DNA of 64,000 bases from Nageia nagi (taxonomy: Eukaryota; Pinophyta). Below, in pieces: positions 1 to 12,713 of the stretch (its first letter is position 1; every line of letters starts with the position of its first letter). The stretch spans positions 168,640,001 through 168,704,000 of the forward strand of contig JBITNC010000001.1 in NCBI GenBank assembly GCA_050084985.1, read 5' to 3'. The translations under genes and the position numbers were made by a program. The notes beneath the pieces were generated by a model. It saw nothing but the letters and a program-made list of their open reading frames with translations, ran no database searches and was not told where the DNA came from.

Positions 1-239
1 TTGAAAAAATAAAAATCATAGGATACTTAGGAATAGTATTCAAAGGTTTGGTAACCATTATTATTTTTATTTGACTCATTTTGTAACATTTAGTTAAAAT
101 TTCAAAACCTTAGTCACGATCATCAACTAGAGCCAAATGGTTTTAGGATCACTAACATTCGAGTATAGAATGCTGGCAATTCTAGAACCTAATCATTTGA
201 TCATTAGCATTTGTATTTTAGAATTTTTTTTAAAACTTA

Positions 240-2212
240 CTTTATTATTAATTATTGTTAGGTTCGAGACATCTTCAAGCCTAGAGGTAGATATCCTTGT
301 ATACTTGAGGATGGCCATATTTTATTGACTACCATAAATCTAACTTTTCTTCATACAATTAGATTTGGAGCTAGGCCCTACATGGGTAGTATTCATTAGG
401 ACTACCCATTATTGGTAGCCTTTCTAAATATATGGGATTCTTCTATGGGCACTTCCATCTTCCTATAGGGGAGATGACAATTACGATGGAGGAAATTCAT
501 CTTTTATACCATTTGCCTATTCAGGTTTAACAAATTCAACATGCACTATAACAAGATTCAATGCACCCAAATATTGTAGCAATCAATGGGGCAAGTGCTA
601 TTGACAGAGTCATGGGTGAGATATTTTCTAGGGGTCTTCCATACTTCAAGTATTAGAAGAATGATCAGCAAGGTCTCCTTAGAGCCTCTTATTTGATGGG
701 GCTCATCCAATGTTTTGCTTTCCTAGATACTAGTAGTGGGAGATTTCCTTGGTCCTTATTACCTATAATGGTTGATATGCTATAGCAGGGGATAGTATAT
801 GCTTGGGCTCCCACATTGTTAGCACAAATTTATTGAGAGCTATTATTTTATTCTTTATGCCATAGAGTCTCATTATCAATTACTATTACTCTTTAGCCAT
901 GGGCCTATGAGCATATCCATGTAGCTCATCCTTTGGGACTCCTAGTGGCTAGTTTTGATAATCACATAGCTTATCCCATTAACATCATGCATTAGAGAGA
1001 GGAATTTTATACTTATCCTTTAGATGGGATTCAATGAGATATTACTTTCTATCAGAAGATGATCTCTCATCTCATTGTAGATCAGGTGAGGTTTTGACCC
1101 TACCATAATTACCCAATTTGGGATGAGCTCATAATATAGCTAATGGGTAATAAATAGGCTCAAGTTCTTAGTGGTTAATGGAATGAGTTATTAGATCATT
1201 TATACTTCAATCATGTGCACCATTATTTTGGTTTGTTAAAGGATGTTCCACCAACACATCTACATTTTATGAGAGAGGGCAAGCTACCAGTTAAGGGGAT
1301 TTAACCCCTAGTTTATGTAGAGCTAGATCCTACATAAGAGGAGATCCTAATGGAGGACACAGGTGTGGATGATGTAGGTGTGATTGATGCTTGGTGGTAG
1401 GTATAGCTAGAGGTCAAGGAAAGTGATGAACCAAAGAATAGGGTACAGCAACAAGTCATTAAACTTGAAGTAGCTATGGAGGTTGGGGACAAGGTAGCCA
1501 AGGAGAGGGATAAAGAGCAAGCGATGGATGAGCCAGTGGCTGAGGAGTAGGTGATGGATGATCCAAGGGACATAACCACTTGGGGAGAGGAGACCAAGGA
1601 AGGTCCCTCTAGTAGAGGTGCAAGAGGAGGTAGAGATCCCCCTTTGTAGGTACCTAGCATTAGTGAGCTCTTAGGAGACATCTACTAGTTGAGTTACAAG
1701 GTTTTGCAACTTAGTGCTTATATGTAGTGATATAGAGATGATATAGACAGATAACATCAATAGAGAGATGAGGCTTAAGCATATACATAGATTAGGGGAG
1801 CCAGTACATCTACAAGGGTAGTTGGTCAGTTGTTAGTGTTTATTCAAGGGATTCTTTAGTAGAGGGATTACTACTCCTCTATTGTGCACACAAGGTTGAT
1901 AGGGGTACCTTTATATATCCCAAGCATGTTATATCCAATTCCTCCCATTACATACATCCCTATGGATGTCTCAATTTATCAAGCACCTAGTGGAGCCCAA
2001 TAAATAGCTAGTACTCAAGGTAGGATTGTTAGATCAGTTGCATCTCATAGCCATAACAAGATAAGTGGAGTCTCTTCCCAGCACCTAGTGGGATCACCCA
2101 AGATTCATAGGGTAGCTCAAGCAATGAGTCCTACAAGTTTGGTGGGCACTACTCATCCTAGATATGGTAGAGCCAGTATTCCTATAGGTGGTGGATAGGG
2201 CAGCTACTGAGA
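240..2212 (+). pseudogene. Antisense plant-mobile-domain (PMD) ORF of Tat element E1, decayed
   Basis: Plant mobile domain proteins (aminotransferase-like PMD) are carried by some plant Ty3/gypsy elements of the Tat lineage as an extra ORF on the strand opposite to gag-pol; their role is unknown. The core motif is read at about 450-530: FHLPIGEMTITMEEIH followed by LLYHLPIQ. It continues through YFPWSLLPIMVDML (about 740-785), YAWAPTLLAQIY and PWAYEHIHVAHP to about 1,310. A long acidic, charged and then Pro/Ser-rich tail runs to about 2,212. Many stops interrupt it (for example TAG at 783-785 and at 993-995, where the related copy at 23-25 kb has TGG). At least one frameshift lies near 440. 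E1 gag-pol lies on the other strand at 6.4-16.5 kb, which fits the Tat antisense-ORF layout. The N-terminus is poorly defined. Confidence 0.72.
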
Positions 2213-3943
2213 TCATCTTAAATTTTATGTTATACTTATGAGTTTTATTAGACTATATCATTTTCTTTTTGAGATCACGGAGAGGAGGACCATTTTTGAT
2301 ATTTAGACATGTTATTTATAGGTTTATTATTTTTTTATGACCTTATCTATTTTGGGATCATGGTATTCATGATCAATAGTTAGTTTTTTGATGTGATGGA
2401 CACTTGGTTATATATTTTTTAATATACTTAATGATGGATTTAGACTTTTATATGCATATTTTAGTATCATATTGATGTATGTTTATGTTTTTCAAATGTA
2501 TGTGTTTAAAGTAGAAATGTATGAAAGTTTATTTTTATGTTTTCATTTAGCTTTAAAACCACATTTATGATATGATTTATAAATTCCAAGTGATATTTAT
2601 GTTTATATAGTACTATCATGCTTATATAACAAGATTTGATTTGTAGGAGAATGGAATTAGATGTATCATTTTCCATTTTCTTGACTACTTTTATACATGG
2701 TTTTGAACATAATATATTGGTGTAAACATGTGTGATATCATAAATAATGTGAATGTATAAATGTAAAATATACACAAGATTTACAATACTTTATGAATGT
2801 ATGGATGTAATAGTGGATGCACATAAATGTATATGTACAAATGAATGTAAAATGTATGAAACTTAAATGACCTAAGATTTATATGATTGACATAATAACT
2901 TAAAACATAAATCTTAATGCTTTGAAAACTTACCAAGTTTTTATAATAATAGTAGTAATGGTATAGAGTGAATGAATATATAAATAAAAAGTGTAATAAA
3001 TAACACCTTTGATACTTGGTTTCATTAATTGATCTTTTGCTTTGGCCTCATCTACTAGGAATGATATGAAACAAGATCATAATATATTTAAGTTTACCAT
3101 AAACTCATGTGTGTGTAATGATGTTCATTTACTTCTCTTAATATTTACAAATTAAACATCCCATGATTATAAATTTTGAGATATGATCTTTTTATTTTTG
3201 TAAGGTATGCTTCACTACCAAAAAGCATCCATAGCCCTAGTGAAGATTAACCCCTTCATCCTATTACAACCTTGCTCTATTGCCAGTCAAGCATCTATAG
3301 CCTGATAGAGGATGTTGTAATAGCCTAAGAATTCTACATATTTTTCTTTTTTCTTATTTTTTTTTATCCTATCTCTTGGGTTCAGGATGAAGCAAAAAGT
3401 AAGAAAATCATACTCACATTTATACTCAATAAATACTCAATTTTTTATTATTTTGAGATTTTTAATGTGAAAATGTATGAGTCTATTAGTGCACCACCAT
3501 ATAGCATAGTAATGTCCTTTATCATCCTAAATTTTTGAAACCTTAACATAAGATTTCTTAACTAAAACCAAATATGAATAGAGTATTTATTACCTACTTC
3601 TTTATTTGTAAATATAGCTATATACATGAATGAATATTATATGGATGTATACATCATGTGTGGATACATATAGATTGATTAGTTGCCTCTATCATAATGA
3701 TTTATATATAGTAATTATGAAATTCAAGGTAAAAGACTAAACATTTATGAAAAAAGTGAAATGATATACACACATGGGTAGCACAACCAGTAGCCAAGAA
3801 GCTTTAAAAGTATATCTTCTAAGTATATATATGTACATATATACATTTTTTTAATTTTTTAATTTTTTCATGTTTTTTATTTTGTATTTTTTGAATGTTT
3901 TTTACCTATCCCCTCACTAAATAAGAATTTTCAATAGGTCATC
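2213..3943. other. AT-rich spacer downstream of the PMD ORF of E1
   Basis: No reading frame is recognised. Between 2,440 and 3,000 the plus strand is rich in degenerate ATGTATG/AAATGTA words without a clean period. 3,193-3,330 is a slightly GC-richer block containing two similar phrases, AAGCATCCATAGCC and AAGCATCTATAGCC. 3,840-3,900 is T-rich. The position between two ORFs on the same strand suggests part of the E1 3' non-coding region. Confidence 0.4.
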
Positions 3944-4530
3944 ATGAGTAAAAGGATGGAAATGATAGCAAGAATGAATGGTATGAACAATGAACCATTA
4001 CAAGGGATCACAGATGATGAACACAAACAACATGAATTCCTAACACCACAAGTTTATAGATAGGATATGGGCTATGGTGACATCATTAAAAAGGTCTTTA
4101 GGATGTGGAATATGTGGCCCATAGTATATAACAAATCAAACTACCAAAGGAGTGACAAGAGCATCAATAATGATTGTCCAAATAAAATTAGGTATAGAGA
4201 TCATACAAATGAGATTTTTTAGGAACTCTTCATTAGGGATATCATATATCACACAAGATCCCCAATAAGGTTTATGATCAATGTAAATCTCCATTCAATC
4301 AAAGTTCCTTAGAATATTATAAGTGTGGTTAGACCTATCTAGTGCAAAGCTCAAAGCCATCATAGATAAAATTTGATGCTGGATACCCTCAAGTAATTGA
4401 TTAAATCGATCTTCCTCTAACTTTGGGTTTTGGATAGGATCCTATAAGGGGTCCTTGGGAAAAGTATAAGGTGATCAAGAAATGATAAGAGATGATAAGT
4501 ACCATAGGATAGGAGGATCATAACGCGAGT
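3944..4530 (+). pseudogene. Unrecognised ORF-like frame in E1 (antisense to gag-pol)
   Basis: From an ATG at 3,944 one frame stays coherent for almost 200 codons, interrupted mainly by TAG or TAA codons that would each read Gln after a C-to-T change. The predicted start is MSKRMEMIARMNGMNNEP; an aromatic/basic stretch near residue 60 contains FRMWNMWPIVYNKSNYQR. I do not recognise the family. It is on the same strand as the PMD ORF and opposite to E1 gag-pol, so it may be a second exon or companion of that antisense ORF, or an unrelated insertion. A chance frame is possible but less likely given the pattern of stops. Confidence 0.35.
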
Positions 4531-5053
4531 ACCCCTCCCACTAATGGGTGGGAATATTAACACAATGTAGGTGACTCATGATGCATCTTGCCTGTAAAAT
4601 ACAATCAACTACCTACAATGTCATATACAAGTATTTTTTAGAATTTATATAATTTTTTTTAAAGATATATATATACACACATTTATTTTTACAAGAAAAC
4701 ATTTAATAATAATTTTCTAAATTATTTGCATCTATTCTTAATGGTGGTACTTTTTATTTACTTGATTATTATTTTTAAAGATAAAAAACTTTTTACAACT
4801 CACCAATGATAATGGTTCCCTCATTTTTTATGGATAACCCAACCTAGGATGGATGATTGGTAATGGATCAGATACCAAATGAGTGGCAAGATTGGTGGAT
4901 GACACTTGAATTTCTTAATGATGTGTTTTGCCTTAGCTAATGATGCCAAGGCTTCACCATTCTCAATAAATGGAAGGTGGTATGGATACCTAAGGATTGT
5001 GAATTTTGAGGGGGAATTAATGGTATGAGGGGGATTGCACTCTCTATGAGATA
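4531..5053. other. Non-coding or unrecognised stretch of E1
   Basis: Poly-AT tracts around 4,640-4,790 dominate. The minus strand at about 4,850-5,050 may be the decayed C-terminal continuation of the extra ORF at 5,054-6,264, with frameshifts, but I cannot follow a single frame. Confidence 0.3.
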
Positions 5054-6264
5054 CTAGACATAACCATTTTTCATTGGTTTGACTACAACCTCACTCTTTC
5101 TTTGGTTAAAGCATTCTAAGGTCCTTTGAAACCTTGGTTTTATATTAATTGGATTATTTACACAACAATTTATGTTTAATAATGAACTATAAGCATATAT
5201 GATTTCATTGTACAAAATTAAATAGGTATTATAGTCTAGTACCAAATCATTGATGACCTTAGTTATGGAAATTTATCTTCTGTAACATTGAAGAGTCATA
5301 TGATCACTAATGTTTACCAAAATTTTGGGTCCCTCATAAGTCCAATACAAGTAGAATAGATGGATCCAATTGGTTAGGGATTCAGTTTCCATCCACATAT
5401 CCTTTGCTTCTAACTTGATAGTTGCCCTAAGATCATTAACTTTTAAGTTCCATGCATTGGTTCCTCATCAATTATAAAAATTCATGGCTATAAATTCCTA
5501 AATTTCTTTTGGTCAGGTGAAGAAATGGGCTATCTCAATATAAAGACACCTTCTCAATGCTTGCATATATTGATATTCTAGGTATCTGTCAATGAAATCA
5601 TGTTCTATAGGATTAAATTATGTTTTTCATTGATTTTTAGTTTTCTTGGCATCATAACTCTTACTTAAATGTTATAAGGAGGACGGGGAAATCTTGACCC
5701 GATTCGAGAGAATCATTGGTCAATATTTTATACACATATAATTGATAATTGAGGCTTATGGATGAACACTATGTAAAAAGCATAGATAATTTTATGCTAA
5801 CATAGGTCTCTTATCATCTAGTCTACCCATGTAAATAGAAAATCTTCATTTGGCTAAGTATTAATTACTATATTCTGGATCCAATTATTGAAAAAGTAGT
5901 TAATTATGATCTTGGGGGTTGAAGTAAGCCAATATCAACATAACAAATTTACCATGCGAACTTGCACAAAATAATGTGCATGACTCAAGTTGTACATGGC
6001 TTTATCCACATAAATCTCTAAGTTATCTCTGTGAACACTTATCTCCCATCCTTGGTATCTTTTTGGCAATAAGTTTGAGCCTATGATTCTTTGTAAATTA
6101 ATAGGTAAGCAAAGGATATTTATGTTTCTAGGGTAAATATCTAGGGATAATTCTATGATAACCCTATCTTTCAAATATCTTGGTTTCTCAAACCAAGGTT
6201 TTTGTCAAATACCTCTTTGATCAATAATTAGGTGGATGCTTTTACTCTTTTTTGATATCATTTT
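5054..6264 (-). pseudogene. Extra ORF downstream of pol in Tat element E1, family unknown
   Basis: Downstream of integrase, on the same strand, a reading frame runs from about 6,264 to about 5,500 with only a few TAG/TGA stops, then shifts frame and continues to about 5,054 (open over 5,245-5,054). Recognisable stretches are SLDIYPRNINILCLPINLQ, LLPKRYQGWEISVHRDNLE and WLTSTPKIIINYFFNNW, then AKDMWMETESL and YWTYEGPKILVNISDHMTL. Estimated original length is about 400 residues. No protein family comes to mind: there is no zinc knuckle, no protease or nuclease motif and no transmembrane run. Tat/Ogre elements often carry extra ORFs, so this is probably a cargo ORF of the element rather than host sequence. 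It would have been read from the same genomic strand as gag-pol. Confidence 0.5.
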
Positions 6265-6399
6265 CTATTTCAAATACATTAAATATGTACAAGTCTTTAA
6301 ATAAAACACTTTTGTTAATTTTTTAACTGAAAGAAGCTTATTTACAATATATATAATTTCTAATTAAAAAAGTTCATTAACTAAGGCACATGATATTTA

Positions 6400-7440
6400 T
6401 GGGTTCATGCTCTTCATTATCTTCCATATCAACTAAATAATAAGCCCTAAATCCAAATTTTCTTTTAATCATGTAATGACCTAACCAGTTAGGAGCAAAC
6501 TTGTCATGAAGCTATCATTCCATTTGACAAGTTTGATGGTTTTCTTTTAAAACCAAATCTCCTATGTTAAATTCATGAGTTTTGACTTTTTTATCAAAGG
6601 CTCTTTTAATACAATTTTGATAAGTACATAAATGCTCTAATGCATTAACTCTTCTTTCATTTAAAAGTAATAATTGATCTAATCTTATTTGATGAACTAC
6701 TTCATTAGTGATATAATCTTGTAATGCAATTTATAAAGAAGGAATTTCTATTTCTAAGGGTAATACTACTTATGCCCCATAAACTAAGGAAAATAAGGTT
6801 GCCCCAGTAGAAGTTCAAATACTAGTTCGATAGGCCCACAACATATGTGGAATTCTTGCATGCCAATCTTGGTGGGAGTCATCAATATTTTTTAATAGAA
6901 TGCTATGAGTAATTTTTTTTGTAGCTTTAGCTTGACCATTCCCTTAAGGATACCAAGGATTTAAGAAGCTTAAACAAATATGATATCCTTTACATAAACT
7001 TGAACTTCCTTATTTTTGAAGTTTTTCCCATTATCAATGATAACTTGGGTTAGAATTCCAAAATAACATATAATATGATTCTATATGAATTTTTCTATCT
7101 TTGGCCCTTTTGTTGAGATCATGGGGATAGCTTCTACCCATTTTGTAAAACATTCTATAGCAGTTATTATAAACTTATGACCTCTTGAGGAAATAGGAGA
7201 GATTTGACCTATTAAATCTAATGCCCATCTCAAGAATGGCCATAATGATTGCATGGGTTGTAACGTATATGAGGGTTGCTTAAATAAATTAGCATTTTGT
7301 TGATATTTAACACACATTCTAATGTATTCCATGTAGGCTAGTAATATCCCATACACATTAATAATTTTGTGATTGCATAGCCACTAAAATGTCCTCCATA
7401 AATTCTATTATGTGCATATAAAATAGCAATTTGTGAATTA
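6400..7440 (-). pseudogene. E1 pol: integrase domain (Ty3/gypsy, Tat lineage)
   Basis: Integrase inserts element cDNA into the genome. The frame begins in the zinc-binding region with RIYGGHFSGYAITKLL near 7,400, then a block (7,356-7,081) containing WPFLRWALDLIGQISPISS and FIITAIECFTKWVEAIPM, which holds the first catalytic Asp. It continues as FGILTQVIIDNGKNFKNK (second catalytic Asp) and GNGQAKATKK near 6,900, then WHARIPHMLWAYRTS and a C-terminal RAFDKKVKTHEFNIGDLVLK. Stops and frameshifts occur near 7,078, 6,970, 6,825 and 6,730. The order after RT and two RNase H domains is the normal Ty3/gypsy order. It is not functional. Confidence 0.85.
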
Positions 7441-7739
7441 GCCTACTCTAAACATCTAAGCAATATCCTGTCAAAACCCCTATGGTATAATACATCTCCT
7501 ATCATGTAGAAGTGAAAATATTTTATCTTGAATGCTTTTCAATATGATTTTGTTAAGTCTTTAGGTAGTACCCCATTTCTTAAGAATTTGAACAATTATG
7601 TATGCCATAAATTTTTATCTGCTATTGTAATGTCTAATACTATGTGTTCAATTTCATCTGATTCTATTGAGTATTGAATGATTTAAACAATTTCAATAGG
7701 AATCATTTTTTTATTAGGGTTTATAGGCATTAAATATTC

Positions 7740-8200
7740 AATGGAATCCATAGCATCAACAAACTTACTAGTTGATCATGGTGCTACTTCTAAATCATAT
7801 TTTTCAAAAGATAATAAAAGATTTTTCACTAATCTCTTATATTTTTGAAACAAAAGTTCTTTACATTGGAATATTACTTTGACTTGATTCATGATTAACA
7901 ATAAATCACTAATGAATTTTACTTTTTTTAATTTTAATTTTATCATAATTTTAATATCTAATATTAAGGCTTTATACTCAACATTGTTGTTCTTACAAGG
8001 AAAGTTAAGTTTAAATGAATAGGATATGCGAACCCCTTGGGTATAACAAAAATAACACCAACACCACTTCTTTGCTCACATCTTGACACATCAAAATATA
8101 TTACCATATCCCAATCTTTTTTATATTCTACAAGAATTTCCATTTTATCTAATTGAAATACATGTTCATTTTGTAATTCCATGATGAATGGATTATCATT
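7740..8200 (-). pseudogene. E1 pol: second (archaeal-type) RNase H, Tat-lineage signature
   Basis: An additional RNase H domain of archaeal type after the ordinary RNase H is characteristic of Tat-lineage Ty3/gypsy elements. Here WDMVIYFDVSRCEQRSGVG is followed by VIFVIPKGFAYPIHLNLTF (8,100-7,990), matching the family pattern of YFDGS, GVGVIF and a later NNxAEYEAL block. The NNAEYEAL part is damaged (NNVEYKALILDIKI-like reading near 7,980-7,950). The domain lies between RT-RNase H and integrase, as expected. It supports the Tat assignment independently of the antisense PMD ORF. Confidence 0.75.
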
Positions 8201-8389
8201 AGATAATGGTACTTCAATGAGGTAATCAACTATGGCTTATCCTTTAATTGATTTTTGACTTATGCAAAGTAATTCAAATTTAGTTAGATGCATGATCCAT
8301 TTAGATGTTCTTGCTTTTTTATAGGTTTTATTCATCATGTATTTCAAAGGATTGACTTTAGCAATTATGTACATGGTATGGTTTAGCAT

Positions 8390-9345
8390 GTAATGTCTTA
8401 ATTTTTTGGTTGTGAATACTACTGCTAAACACTTCTAAAAATACACATATTTTATCTCATAACCAACTAAATTTTGACTAAGGTAATATATTGCTTATTT
8501 TTACTATTCTCATTCTTTTGAGCAAGCAACGTTCCTAAGGCTATTTCTATAGTTGATATATATAACAAGAATGGTTCTCCAGGCTTAGGTGGTACTAGAA
8601 TAGGTGGTGAAAGAAGATAGCACTTAATCTCATCAAAAGCCTCTTTTTGTTCATTTACCCAATGAAAGATAATACCCTTCTTCAAAATTTTGTTAAAAGG
8701 TTTACACTCATCTAATAACTAAGAAATGAAATGTATTATGGCCTGCAACTTGCCCTGTAGGATCTACTTCAATCCCTCATCTAGAGATAATGAAACCTAA
8801 TAATTTTCTAAATGTTACCCCAAAAACACACTTCTTTGGGTTCAATCAAATTTTATGTTCTATTAACCTCTCAAATATTTTAATGAGCACTTTGGGGTGA
8901 TCCTCTCATGTTTTTGATTTAACTAGCAAATCATCTACATAATCTTCTATGATAACAGCATGTAATCATGTAAGATGTATGTCATGGATCTTTGATAGGT
9001 AGCTCTAACATTTTTTAATCCAAAAGGCATTACTCTATAACAAAATGTTCCCCATGGTGTTGTAAATGTGGTTTTATGTTGGTATTATGATGCTACCTTA
9101 ATTTGATTGTATCCTAAAAAACCCATCCTTGAGTGACAACATTTCATGTCCTATGATAGAATCAACCAATCTATCTATGTTTGGTAGGGGAAAGTTGTCC
9201 TTAGGACATGATTTATTTAGATTCCTAAAATTTGGGAATATTTGAATCTTCCTCATGGATTTCTTAATTGGTACCATATTAGAAATCCAATCAGAGTAAT
9301 CAATTAAGTGAATAAACTTGGCTTCTAAAAGTTTTTACAAGTCCT
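8390..9345 (-). pseudogene. E1 pol: reverse transcriptase and RNase H
   Basis: Reverse transcriptase of Ty3/gypsy type. Read right to left: SDWISNMVPIKKSMRK, FRNLNKSCPKDNFPLPNID, RLVDSIIGHEMLSLKDG, YNQIKVAS, KTTFTTPWGTFCYRVMPFGL, then the catalytic box IIEDYVDDLLVKSK with YVDD at 8,930-8,941 intact. RNase H follows as IIFHWVNEQKEAFDEIK and LLSPPILVPPKPGEPFLLY at 8,685-8,467. Several frameshifts (near 9,100, 8,960 and 8,760) and stops make it non-functional. This is the best preserved core of E1. Confidence 0.9.
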
Positions 9346-10700
9346 CTTTTACCATTAAGGTGATTATAGGATGCATGTTTCTTAGTTTTTGTTTAATAGG
9401 TTTTGTACCTTCTTTTATACCAAGGTTATGTATTACTAAATTAGGATCAATCCCAAGCATACCAGCATATGACTATGTGAATATTTCTTATTTTTCCTAA
9501 AGTATTGTAATGAACTCTTTTCTCTCATTTTTGATAAGATATTTTTCTAATTGAATTATTTTAGGCCTATTAGGTTCATTACTTAAATTAATTTTGATGG
9601 TTTATTCAATTAACATGTGATATCCCTCTTCTAATTGATTGGGTATTGGAATCCAATTATTATCATTGGTATTGTATTCTTCATCCTTAGCTTCATACTG
9701 ATCTTCCAAAGTAGTATTGATATTCAAGTTTGTAGTTTGTAAGATTGTATCTATGTCTTTGAAATCTTGGATTGTAGGTTATTTAGGAATTAATGTAAAA
9801 ATTTTAGTTTCTTCATCTACCAAAAAGTATGAAGAAGAACTACTTGAATTTTTTAAACCTATCATCTCAAACTTATCAAACTCATCACTTTCAGACCAAT
9901 CAAAGTTCATTTGAGGAATTAGATTATCATATTTTTTGTAATCTCTACCATGTTAATTGATATATCAGAGAATAACCCTCCCAAGAATAATATTTCAAAC
10001 TCTATGTCATCTTGGTTTGTCATCCATTTAGGTATTTCAAATAAATTTTCATATGTTGTAGGGTCGAGTTCTAACTCAGTTATCTTAAAATTGGATACTC
10101 AATTTTTTCTCTTATAACCTAATCCTATCTTATCACTAAGTAACTTATAATGAATATCAATGGTGTATCTAGGTCCTATTTTGTACTATCCTAAACCTTA
10201 TACTTTCCCATGACACCTATCAAAGTATCTTTAGAGAAATGATCTAACATCTAGTGATAAGTATTCTAATGAATTGCAAAAAGTACCTTCATTATACTGA
10301 GATAAAGGAAGGATAGGTAGTTCTATAGGACCTTGATATAAATTTTTTTTTTGATTAAGTAATTGCCCCAATGGTACTAATTTCTCCACCACACAAGGAG
10401 ACTCTTTAGGTCTTCCTATTTCTTGAGTTGTAGGAATATTAAAAATGACATCGTTAATAGCAAATTCCCTTATTATATAATCAGTCAATTTTATGGTCAT
10501 AGGATAAATATATGATGGTTTATCTTTTATTGTACCATAATCATATGTTTTATTTATAGGAAAATATGCTTTTTATGATGAAGCTTTGTTTACTTCATCC
10601 AGCTTTCATGCTCTTTATTCCCATGTTTGCTTTTCCAAGATTGTTAGTTTTATTTTTAGTAATGAATCCCTATTAATATTTTGTGTATGAGGTATTTTAG
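9346..10700 (-). pseudogene. E1 pol: linker between protease and RT
   Basis: In Tat elements a few hundred poorly conserved residues connect protease to RT. A clean piece is open at 10,500-10,231, containing REFAINDVIFNIPTTQEIG and KLVPLGQLLNQKKNLYQGP. A second decayed piece at about 10,060-9,900 includes WMTNQDDIEFEILFLGGLF. I can assign no enzymatic motif. It is included because the frame and position are consistent with gag-pol continuity. Confidence 0.55.
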
Positions 10701-11260
10701 GATCAATAAGATCTTTATCTTTTTAAAAAATTAGATAAGCACCCTCTTTATCAATATCTACTATTGATACCTTTTCAAGAACTATAGACAGTGTAAAATA
10801 ATGAGTGAAAGGTAAAGTAGTCTCCCCTAAAAGATGTGTATGATTGCAATGGGAGTACAAATTTTCATTGCCAAGTACATAATGTACTACCCCATCATGA
10901 ATGCATTTCAAGCAATTATGATATGTTGTAGGGATACATTGCATGTCTCTAATCCACAATCTTCTTAGGAGTAAGTTGTATTGTGTTATATCCCCTTCAA
11001 TAACTTGCAATAATGTTTATATGATTTTAGATCCTATAGTGATGGCCAATGATATAGATTGCATTTTTTAGCACAAAGCATCATTGAAATCTCTTAATTT
11101 TAAGGAAGGTACACATATATGTGACAAAGGAAGATTCAAGTTCTTATATGTAGTTGTAGAAATGATATTTATTATAGAACCTTCATCTATTAATATTATT
11201 TTAAAAGCCTTCCCATCTATCTTAGCTATGATATGTAATGGGGGATCTTGACCTTGTGAA
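10701..11260 (-). pseudogene. E1 pol: retropepsin (protease) domain
   Basis: The aspartic protease that processes the element polyprotein. The catalytic region reads KAFKIILIDEGSIINIIS at about 11,200-11,145, with the Asp-x-Gly-Ser order kept (DEGS, where DNGS or DTGS is usual). The C-terminal part is open at 11,010-10,723: VIEGDITQYNLLLRRLWIR then MQCIPTTYHNCLKCIHDG, which matches the Tat-type YNLLLGRPW...IPSTYH block. A stop (TAA) near 11,070 separates the two halves. It lies between gag and RT. Confidence 0.7.
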
Positions 11261-11749
11261 TGGTTTGATTGCCTAAATTATGATCATGGAAGGCAATAGT
11301 GCATTTTTGTATTGTTTTAATATTCCCCAAAAAAGACATAAAACTTTTAAGATCATTAATATCTAATTAAATTATTTGCAATAATTGGCTCATAGCTTCT
11401 TTATAATTTTTGGATTGTTGTAATAACTCAAACAAGGACATATTCACTTATGAGGTTTTTAACTAATGTTGCAAAGCTCCTTTTATTGAAATATTAGGAA
11501 GTTTAGGTCTAGGTAAATTTGGTTGTATAATACCATCATTTGTTTGATTGTTGGGAATATCAGCTTGCTTTCCTTATGCCCTTTGGGCTCTTGTAGTTGT
11601 TTGATTTTGTGTGTTACTTGATTTTGGTGTATTTGTGATAATATAGTATTTGATTGATGTTGAGGAAGAGGATTCTAATATATTCCTAGATTTTGATTAG
11701 GGATATTCAATGTGTTGTCTACCTGTAATCTTCCTTAATCAATCAAATA

Positions 11750-12713
11750 TTAAACCTTGTGTTGTAATGTTCTACATTTGCTTGTAGTATGACACTTTTC
11801 GCAATGATATTGACAATAATCATTCTCATTATACCATTTGCTATCTCTTGAATCTAACATTTTAGGTTGTATTTCAATCAATATAATAATTTTATGGTAT
11901 ATTAATTTTTTCAAAATATCATACAGAGATTCAATCAAAGGAGTAAACTTTCTAAGGGGTGGCTTAGGTTTTATTTCTTCATTTTTTGGAGTAGATGTAT
12001 TTTGTAAAAGGTTTGATTCTCCATCTTTAAGGTAAGAAACTTTATTAGCAACCATTGTTTTTGTTGATTGTTCAATATAATTTCTATTTCCAATGTAAGG
12101 CTCTTTCTTTTTACCATTTAATTCTCCATCCTAGATTTTAACCTTTTTAATTACAACAAATTGAAAGATTGTTTCCTCAAATATCTTGTTAAAGTACTAG
12201 AAATGGGTGTTAGATGGCTTTGAATAAATATTTTCACTAGTTCTTCTTGTGGTAAAGTATAAGGAATGCTTGTCAAAATTACCCTCCATCTTGAAATGGA
12301 GTCTGTAACTATCTCATCTTGAAATTGTTGCAATCTTTGCAATCTTGTAAGATCAACTATGTAGGTCTTGTATTTAATATTTATCATAAAGTGCTCTAAG
12401 AATAAATTATCCAATTATGCATATGTTGTGATGCTATGTTCTATTGATTTATTGTACCAATCCATTGCATGCCCAACAAGTATCATAGGAAAGATATATA
12501 ATATTAGAACATCATTGTTAGAAATTACATAACTTGAATATTTAAATCATCTAATATGTTCTTTAAGGTCATCCTTTCATTTGAAAGATTCAATTTTTGG
12601 AATCTTGAATTTGAAAGGGATATTAGTATTAATAACACTAGTGTGTATGGACTCATTACAAATTGTTTCATAAGAGATTTTATGCTTTTTTTGTTGGTGT
12701 AACATTTTCTCAA
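11750..12713 (-). pseudogene. E1 gag: core and zinc-knuckle region
   Basis: Gag forms the virus-like particle. After the repeated upstream segment, the frame gives ESFKx-ERMTLKNILDD near 12,580, then DVLILYLFPMILVGHAMDWYN (decayed) and, open at 12,414-12,151, LFLEHFMINIKYKTYIVDL and FQDEIVTDSISRWRVILTS plus SHLTPISSTLTRYL. The C-terminal piece (12,055-11,750) ends in YCQYHCEKCHTTSKCRTLQ, a Cys/His cluster resembling the YCxYHxxxGHxTxxC motif of Tat gag. Frameshifts separate the pieces. 11,261-11,749 carries the decayed gag-protease junction. Confidence 0.75.

Noticed and set aside
1313-1681. Ser/Thr-rich open frame of 122 codons on the minus strand
   Set aside because: It is the complement of the acidic, low-complexity tail of the PMD ORF; composition explains its openness and it has no motif.
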